NCBI RefSeq assembly: GCF_014204945.1 | Contig: NZ_JACHMN010000003.1 | Coordinates: 2,356,001-2,420,000 of the forward strand | Length of the DNA: 64,000 nt | From: Allocatelliglobosispora scoriae | Lineage (GTDB): Bacteria > Actinomycetota > Actinomycetes > Mycobacteriales > Micromonosporaceae | Direction: 5' to 3' | Part shown: positions 58,718 to 64,000 of the stretch, in pieces | Layout: each line of letters opens with the position of its first letter | Numbering within the stretch: position 1 is the first letter of the stretch | Notes under the pieces: generated by a model | The model's database searches: none | What the model saw: the letters and a program-made list of their open reading frames with translations, nothing else | Told to the model about the DNA's origin: nothing | Made by a program: the position numbers and the translations under genes

Positions 58718-59689
58718 TTGACTACCACCCCGGACGAGGCCAGGCAGTTCCATCGGGACTTCATCAGTCTGGTCGACAACATCGAGCAGGCGGTGCTCGG
58801 CAAGCAGGTCTGCGTCAAGCTCGCGCTGGCGTGCCTGTTCACCGGTGGGCACCTGCTGCTCGAGGACAAGCCGGGCACCGGCAAGACGCTGCTCGCCAAG
58901 GCCATGGCGAACAGCATCGACGGGGACACCAAGCGGGTCCAGTTCACCCCGGACCTGCTGCCCGGTGACATCACCGGCGGCATGGTCTACAACCTGGAGA
59001 CCCAGAACCTGATCATGCGTCAGGGCCCCATCTTCACCAACATCCTGCTCGCCGACGAGATCAACCGTGCCTCGCCGAAGACGCAGTCGGCGCTGCTGCA
59101 GGCGATGGAGGAGGCCCAGGTCACGATCGACGGCACCTCGCTGCGGCTCGCCGACCCGTTCATGGTGATCGCCACGCAGAACCCGATCGAGCAGGCGGGC
59201 ACCTACCCGCTGCCCGAGGCGCAGCTCGACCGCTTCATGGTCCGCACCGAGCTCGGCGACCCCGATCCGGACTCGGCGCTGCGGCTGATGAGCGAGTCCT
59301 TCCAGATCGACCGGTCCTCGCTGATCAAGCCGATCATCAGCGCGGAGGGCGTGCACAACCGCAAGCGGATCGCCCGCGAGGTCCACGCCGACATCGCGGT
59401 CCTGCAGTACATCAACGACATCGCGATCGCGACCCGCAACGACAAGCAGGTGCAGGTCGGCGTCAGCATGCGCGGCTGCCTCGCCCTGGTCCGGCTCTCC
59501 AAGACCTGGGCCGTGGCCGAGGGCCGGCACTTCGTGCTCGGCGACGATGTCAAGGAGCTCGCGGTCGAGGCGCTCGCGCACCGGATGGTGCTCACCGTCG
59601 AGGCGGAGTTCCGCGGCGTGAAGCCCCAGGAGGTCATCCGCGGCATCCTGGACCGCCTGGTCGTCCCGGTGGGAGGTCCCGCGCGATGA
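58718..59689 (+). CDS. MoxR-family AAA+ ATPase
   Basis: A 323-residue AAA+ chaperone. Walker A is EDKPGTGKT, Walker B is ILLADEIN, sensor motifs are [20 protein letters not shown] and FMVRTEL, and the C-terminal lid is present. MoxR ATPases assemble or mature partner complexes, usually with the VWA or DUF58 protein encoded next to them, as here. It starts at TTG 58718 after ggagataaa. Its stop overlaps the DUF58 gene by four bases. It is cytosolic and should act on the operon's membrane proteins. Confidence 0.92.
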   Translation: MTTTPDEARQFHRDFISLVDNIEQAVLGKQVCVKLALACLFTGGHLLLEDKPGTGKTLLAKAMANSIDGDTKRVQFTPDLLPGDITGGMVYNLETQNLIMRQGPIFTNILLADEINRASPKTQSALLQAMEEAQVTIDGTSLRLADPFMVIATQNPIEQAGTYPLPEAQLDRFMVRTELGDPDPDSALRLMSESFQIDRSSLIKPIISAEGVHNRKRIAREVHADIAVLQYINDIAIATRNDKQVQVGVSMRGCLALVRLSKTWAVAEGRHFVLGDDVKELAVEALAHRMVLTVEAEFRGVKPQEVIRGILDRLVVPVGGPAR

Positions 59690-60981
59690 GCGTGATGGTG
59701 GACGGCGTAGCGGTGCGCCTCAGCTTTCCGGCGCAGGTGGCCGCGGCGTTGCGCCCGTTGCTCCGGTCCACCGCGGTGTCGCGGGCCCGGGAGGTGCTGC
59801 GCATGCCGACCAGGCTGGGCTGGACGGTGCTCACGGCGGTCCTCGTCGCGGGCGTCGCGGGCTGGGTCTTCGCCTGGACGGAGCTGCGCGTCATCGCGCT
59901 GTCCGGCTTCTTCGTGGTGCTGCTCGCGATCCGCTACACCCTCGGCAAGGCCGACCTGCAGGTGAGCGTCGACGTCCCGGCACCGTGGGTCAGCCGCGGC
60001 GTCGAGCCCGGCGTCGAGGTCCAGGTGCGCAACATCGCCCGGCGCGGGCTGCGCCAGGGCGCGCTGATCGAGATCCCGATCTCGGTCGGCCGCCAGCGCC
60101 CCGAGATCGGCGAGCGCCCGCTCGGCTCCCTGGGCGCCGGGGCCACCCAGGTCATCCCGCTCACCAAGCAGGTGCCGACGGGCAGTCGCGGCGTGGTGAC
60201 GATCGGCCCGGTCCGCACCGTACGCGGTGATCCGCTGGGCCTGCTGCGCCGTGAGATGGCCCTGGCCGAGCCGCAGGAGCTGCTCGTCAACCCGGACACC
60301 GTCGTCATCGGCAGCCTCGGCGCCGGCCTGCTGAAGGACCTGGAGGGGCAGTCCACCAACGACCGCTCGGTCAGCGACGTCTCCTTCCACTCGCTGCGCG
60401 ACTACGTGCCCGGTGACGACCTGCGGCACGTGCACGCCTTCACCTCGGCCCGGTTCGGCCGCCCGATGGTGCGCCAGTTCGTCGACACCCGCACGGCGCG
60501 ACTGTCCATCATGGTCAGCGGCGTCCGCGGCGAATACGCCAGCGAGCAGGAGTTCGAGGACGCGCTCTCGGTCGGCGGCTCGATCGCGATGCGCGGTGTC
60601 GACGACGACCAGCACGTCGCGGTGCTCGCCGCCGGGCAGCACGCCCCGGCCCGGCCGCGCCAGTCCCGGCTGCTGATCCTGGACCCCTTCGCCCGGGCGG
60701 AGCTCGGCGGGGGAGCAGACGTGATCGCCTCCGCCACCCGGATGCACCGCCTCGCGCCGGACACGAGCATCGCGATCTTCATCACCGGTGGGCCGGTCGA
60801 GCTGATGGTGCTGCGCCGCGCGGCGAACGTCTTCGGCCCGGATGTCCGGGCGCTGGCGATCCGGGTCGACGAGACCGCGGAGGTCGACGTGGCACGGGCC
60901 CGGCGGCTGCTCGTCGTCACCGTCCCGTCCCTCGCCGAGTTCGGCAAGATCGGCTCAGTCTTCGGGGAGGCCTGGTCATGA
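59686..60981 (+). CDS. DUF58 membrane protein
   Basis: A 431-residue protein with two close N-terminal helices ([38 protein letters not shown]), a beta-rich middle and a DUF58 region with [20 protein letters not shown] and [20 protein letters not shown], followed by a VWA-like alpha/beta domain. DUF58 proteins work with MoxR ATPases. The overlap with both neighbours (four bases each) shows one translation unit. Confidence 0.88.
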   Translation: MSVMVDGVAVRLSFPAQVAAALRPLLRSTAVSRAREVLRMPTRLGWTVLTAVLVAGVAGWVFAWTELRVIALSGFFVVLLAIRYTLGKADLQVSVDVPAPWVSRGVEPGVEVQVRNIARRGLRQGALIEIPISVGRQRPEIGERPLGSLGAGATQVIPLTKQVPTGSRGVVTIGPVRTVRGDPLGLLRREMALAEPQELLVNPDTVVIGSLGAGLLKDLEGQSTNDRSVSDVSFHSLRDYVPGDDLRHVHAFTSARFGRPMVRQFVDTRTARLSIMVSGVRGEYASEQEFEDALSVGGSIAMRGVDDDQHVAVLAAGQHAPARPRQSRLLILDPFARAELGGGADVIASATRMHRLAPDTSIAIFITGGPVELMVLRRAANVFGPDVRALAIRVDETAEVDVARARRLLVVTVPSLAEFGKIGSVFGEAWS

Positions 60982-63308
60982 CCGCGTCCACGTCCACCAC
61001 GGGCGGCTCGGCACCGCGTACCTCGGCGCTGGACCTCGTCGTCATCGCGCTGCTGATGCTCGTCGCGCTCACCACCCTGGACTCCGTCTACGCCGGGCGC
61101 GGCTACCTGCTCGCCGGTGCCGTCGGGCTCGCCATCGGCATGGGCGTGGCCTGGCTCGCCAACCGCCGCCACTGGACCGCGCTGACGGCGGTGGCGGCCG
61201 GGCTGGTGCTGCTGATCCTCGGTGCCGGCCCGCTGGCGCTGCCCGAGACGCTGATCGCGCACACGGTGCCGACCTGGTCCACGCTGACCGGGATCTGGGA
61301 CGGTGCGGTCGGCGGCTGGCGGGGCCTGCTCACCACCGTGCCGCCGGTCGTCGACGACGGTCCGCTGCTGCTCGTACCCTATGTTTCGGCATTTCTGGCC
61401 GGGCTCAGCGCGGTCCTGCTCGCCGGGCGGCGCCGGATGCTCGGCGCCCCGCTGCTGCCCGCACTGCTGCTGCTCGCGACCGGGCTGCTGCTCGGCACCA
61501 GCGAACCGGTCTCGATCCTGCTCAACGGCACCGTCTTCGCCGCGCTCGCGCTGATCCTGGTGACGGTCCGGCAGCGGCGGGCCACCGGGTCCCGGCTCGT
61601 CGGCGTGGACCAGGCCAAGCGGATCGCGCGTTCCACCACGATCGTCGCGATCGCGGCGGCCCTGGCCTGGGCCGCGTCGCTGTCACCGGTGGTGGCGAGC
61701 GCCGACGACCGGTTCGTGCTGCGCGAGCACGTCGAGCTGCCGTTCGACCCCAACATCTACCCGAGCCCGCTGAGCGGGTTCCGCCGTTACGAGGTGACGC
61801 AGAAGAAGGATGTCCTCTTCTCCGTCACCGGCCTGCCCGCCGACGCGCGGCTCCGGCTCGCGGTGATGGACACCTTCGACGGCGTGGTGTGGGCGGTCGC
61901 GCCGGTCGGCGGCCGCAACGCCGCCTCGGGAGTCTTCGAACGGGTCGGTGCGCGCATCCCGGTCAAGGAGGAGGGTGCCCGGGCCACCGTCCAGGTCACC
62001 ATCCGCGACCTGGGCAGCGTCTGGGTGCCGACGGTCGGGTCCGCGACGAGCGTCACCTTCCCCGGCCAGCGGGGCAGGGAGCTCACCGAGGCGTTCCGCT
62101 ACAACCGGGTCACCGCCACGGGCGTGCTGAGCGACCACACGAAGCTGCGCGAGGGCGACACGATCGTGCTGGAGGCGGTGATCCCGCCCGCCAAGGACTG
62201 GCTCTCCCACGGCAAGAGCCTCGCCGGGCAGCCGGTCCAGCAGCTCTCCCAGGCGTCGCCGCTGGGCGCGATGGACCGGGTCGACGCCGTCGTCGCCGAG
62301 CGTACGACCGGGATGACCGGCGCGGCCGAGGTGATCGACAGCCTCTACAAGTTCCTGCAGGCGGGTGACTTCAGCGACGGCACCGGCCTCGCGGGCAGCG
62401 GCCTGTCGGTCTTCCCCGGGCACAGCGCCGGGCGGATCAAGGAGTTCCTCAGCCCGGCGCGCCCCGTCGGCGACCCGGAGCAGTACGCCGCCGCCTACGC
62501 CCTGATGCTGCGCGAGCTGCACCTGCCCACGCGGGTGGTGCTCGGCGTGCGGCCCAAGGAGCGCAACGGCGCCACCGATGTCACCGGTGCGATGGTCACC
62601 GCCTGGGTCGAGGTGCTCTTCGACGGGGCCGGCTGGGTCGCCATCGACCCGACGCCGGAGGTGCGCAACAAGCCCCGCCCGCCGGACCCGCCCGCGGAGC
62701 AGAAGGGCACCGCGCAGCTCGTCCAGCCGCCGATCGCCCCCGAACTGCCCCCGGCCCAGCAGCCGCCGCCCAGCAGTGGCGACCGGCCGCCGCCACCGCC
62801 GCCGCCCGGGTGCACCTGGTGCGCCACGGTGCTGGCGATCCTCACCTACGTGGGGCCGCCGCTGCTGCTCGTCGCGCTGGTCTGCGCCCTGGTCATCGGG
62901 GTCAAGACGGTCCGCAGGCGGCGCCGGCGCTCCTATGACACGCCCCGGATGCGGGTCGCGGGCGGCTGGCTGGAGCTGCTCGACAGGTTGCGCGACCATC
63001 GCGTACCCGTCCCCTATGGGCAGACGCGGCGCGAGACCGTGAGCGCGCTCTATCGCCTGAGCGACGCGGAGCTCGCGGCGGCCCACAAGGTGGCGGTACG
63101 CAACCTGGCCCACCGCGCCGACCGGACCGTCTTCGGGCCGCCCGAGTTCGAGCAGGCGGACCAGGACACGCAGTTCTGGTCCGATGTGGAGGAGGCGATC
63201 CACGTGCTGGGACAGGGCCTTCCGTTCTGGCGGCGCCTGCGTGCGCTGCTCAATCCCGTGTCGCTGCTGCCGGCGACGACCTTCGGTAGTGGTGGGAAGC
63301 GACGATGA
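60978..63308 (+). CDS. TgpA-like transglutaminase-fold membrane protein, catalytic Cys and His lost
   Basis: A 776-residue protein with about six N-terminal helices, a large extracytoplasmic domain (about 230-600), a Pro-rich linker, a further helix near 630 ([20 protein letters not shown]) and a cytosolic end. The transglutaminase core reads [15 protein letters not shown], where the usual GxCEQFA has its Cys replaced by P500; [21 protein letters not shown] replaces HAWVEV, with T541 at the His position. D557 is retained, sixteen residues later, as in TgpA. A protein crosslinking reaction by the usual triad is therefore unlikely; a binding or scaffold role is more plausible. It matches the tgm gene of PFNA clusters. 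Confidence 0.8.
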   Translation: MTASTSTTGGSAPRTSALDLVVIALLMLVALTTLDSVYAGRGYLLAGAVGLAIGMGVAWLANRRHWTALTAVAAGLVLLILGAGPLALPETLIAHTVPTWSTLTGIWDGAVGGWRGLLTTVPPVVDDGPLLLVPYVSAFLAGLSAVLLAGRRRMLGAPLLPALLLLATGLLLGTSEPVSILLNGTVFAALALILVTVRQRRATGSRLVGVDQAKRIARSTTIVAIAAALAWAASLSPVVASADDRFVLREHVELPFDPNIYPSPLSGFRRYEVTQKKDVLFSVTGLPADARLRLAVMDTFDGVVWAVAPVGGRNAASGVFERVGARIPVKEEGARATVQVTIRDLGSVWVPTVGSATSVTFPGQRGRELTEAFRYNRVTATGVLSDHTKLREGDTIVLEAVIPPAKDWLSHGKSLAGQPVQQLSQASPLGAMDRVDAVVAERTTGMTGAAEVIDSLYKFLQAGDFSDGTGLAGSGLSVFPGHSAGRIKEFLSPARPVGDPEQYAAAYALMLRELHLPTRVVLGVRPKERNGATDVTGAMVTAWVEVLFDGAGWVAIDPTPEVRNKPRPPDPPAEQKGTAQLVQPPIAPELPPAQQPPPSSGDRPPPPPPPGCTWCATVLAILTYVGPPLLLVALVCALVIGVKTVRRRRRRSYDTPRMRVAGGWLELLDRLRDHRVPVPYGQTRRETVSALYRLSDAELAAAHKVAVRNLAHRADRTVFGPPEFEQADQDTQFWSDVEEAIHVLGQGLPFWRRLRALLNPVSLLPATTFGSGGKRR

Positions 63309-64000
63309 CGAGCCTGAAACTGACCCTCCAGCAGGGCGAGGGCCGGGCCGACCTCGCCGTCACCGTGCCGTCGGGCGTGACCGTGGGCTCGCTCGCCGCC
63401 GCCCTCTTCGACCGGGACCCGGTCCAGGGCGACCGCGGCGGCAGCCCGGTCACCCTGGCCCTGCACGGCCGGGACGGGGTGCGGGCGCTGGACCCGGCGC
63501 ACGAGATCGAGGAGGCGGGCCTCGGCTCCGGGGTGACGGTGAGCGTGCGCCCGGCGTCCGCCTTCGCCGGTGACGCGGGCTCGGTCGGCGTCGCCGGGCA
63601 GCTCCGGGTGCTCGACGGACCGGACCGGGGCCGCAGCTTCCCGCTGCGCAGCGGCAACAACCTGATCGGCCGGGACGCCTCCTGCACGGTGCGGCTCAGC
63701 GACACCCAGGTCTCCAAGGTCCACGCGAGCCTGCACGTCGGCGCGTCGGTCGAGATCCGCGACATCAACTCCACCAACGGCGTCGAGTTCGGCGGCGGGC
63801 TCGTGTCGCGGACCGTGCTCAGGCCCGGTGACCAGGTCAAACTCGGCAACACCGTGATCACGGTCAACGCCACCGCCCAGCCGATCGCCGCCCACGTCTC
63901 GGCGAGCCGCCACGCGACCCAGATGTTCAACCGGTCGCCCCGGCTCGACCCCACCTATGAGGGGGTGGAGCTGGACCCGCCGACCCCGCCGAAGCGCCCG
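63305..64000 (+). CDS. FHA-containing FtsK/SpoIIIE-type protein, 5' part only
   Basis: The first 232 residues of a protein cut by the window end. Residues 1-80 form a ubiquitin-like (YukD/EsaB-type) fold ([20 protein letters not shown]), then an FHA domain at about 95-190 (LIGRDASCTVRLSDTQVSKV, HASLHVG, DINSTNGVEF, PGDQVKLGNTVITV) with all phosphothreonine-binding residues. The last visible part, MFNRSPRLDPTYEGVELDPP, is typical of the segment before the membrane helices and FtsK/SpoIIIE ATPase domains in actinomycete FHA-FtsK proteins. These domains are not in the window. ATG 63305 overlaps the previous stop by four bases. Confidence 0.75.
   Translation, partial: MTSLKLTLQQGEGRADLAVTVPSGVTVGSLAAALFDRDPVQGDRGGSPVTLALHGRDGVRALDPAHEIEEAGLGSGVTVSVRPASAFAGDAGSVGVAGQLRVLDGPDRGRSFPLRSGNNLIGRDASCTVRLSDTQVSKVHASLHVGASVEIRDINSTNGVEFGGGLVSRTVLRPGDQVKLGNTVITVNATAQPIAAHVSASRHATQMFNRSPRLDPTYEGVELDPPTPPKRP

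Noticed and set aside
51524-59581. A single open frame of about 2685 codons on the minus strand
   Set aside because: It lies antisense to the kinase, FHA, giant Ig/FN3 and MoxR genes, all with clear domains. Its translation is rich in Arg, Gly, Asp and Val without any domain, as expected for the mirror frame of GC-biased coding DNA.

Overview
The base composition (very GC-rich with a strong third-position GC bias), frequent GTG/TTG starts, many 1-14 base gene overlaps and the gene order at 30353-36232 point to an actinomycete, most likely a member of the Micromonosporaceae. That order matches the Mycobacterium tuberculosis Rv1822-Rv1830 neighbourhood: pgsA-like, DUF881, sbp, DUF881, gcvH, garA, MerR, DUF151, MerR. 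I see no tRNA, rRNA, insertion sequence, prophage or CRISPR array.

Layout. 1-4649: two membrane GGDEF proteins, the first cut by the window edge, flank a Tat-exported DUF4185 protein. 4784-6870: a small exported membrane-anchored protein and a secreted zinc metalloprotease. 7140-19428: a LacI-type regulator faces a six-gene sugar locus made of a cytosolic GH127 enzyme, an ABC solute-binding lipoprotein, two permeases, a secreted GH127 enzyme with a LamG-like domain, and a large secreted glycosidase with two discoidin-like domains. The natural reading is uptake and breakdown of beta-L-arabinofuranosides, perhaps from plant hydroxyproline-rich glycoproteins. 19498-29661 is a mixed housekeeping and accessory stretch: methyltransferases, an MFS exporter with its GntR regulator, a lysozyme-like protein, an ankyrin protein, a class E/F-type sortase with a partner protein, KptA with an HEXXH protein, and a secreted nuclease. 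29851-36232 is the conserved block described above. 36387-39265 holds a SanA/YdcF protein, then a LuxR-type regulator facing a 49-residue secreted peptide ending in Trp-Cys-Cys whose stop lies one base before a SAM methyltransferase. This is the best candidate for an undescribed system. 39337-47716 holds a Fur-family regulator, a two-gene DUF4132 unit, TldD/TldE and a double ATP-grasp protein. 48084-64000 holds an ArsR regulator and then one long operon: FHA protein, Ser/Thr kinase, FHA-like protein, a 2060-residue Ig/FN3 surface protein, MoxR ATPase, DUF58, a transglutaminase-like membrane protein lacking its catalytic Cys and His, and the start of an FHA-FtsK/SpoIIIE-type protein. The kinase-FN3-AAA-DUF58-transglutaminase core resembles the PFNA cluster of bifidobacteria.

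Three families of dispersed palindromic repeats lie in intergenic spaces. One is built on cgctttgctgcaaa, one on caactcttgaagagttg and one on ttcccggaa plus cgatcatg. Several form very long hairpins between convergent genes, and one copy of the second family lies in frame inside tldE. All calls come from reading the sequence. Family names are from recognition, not from a database search.
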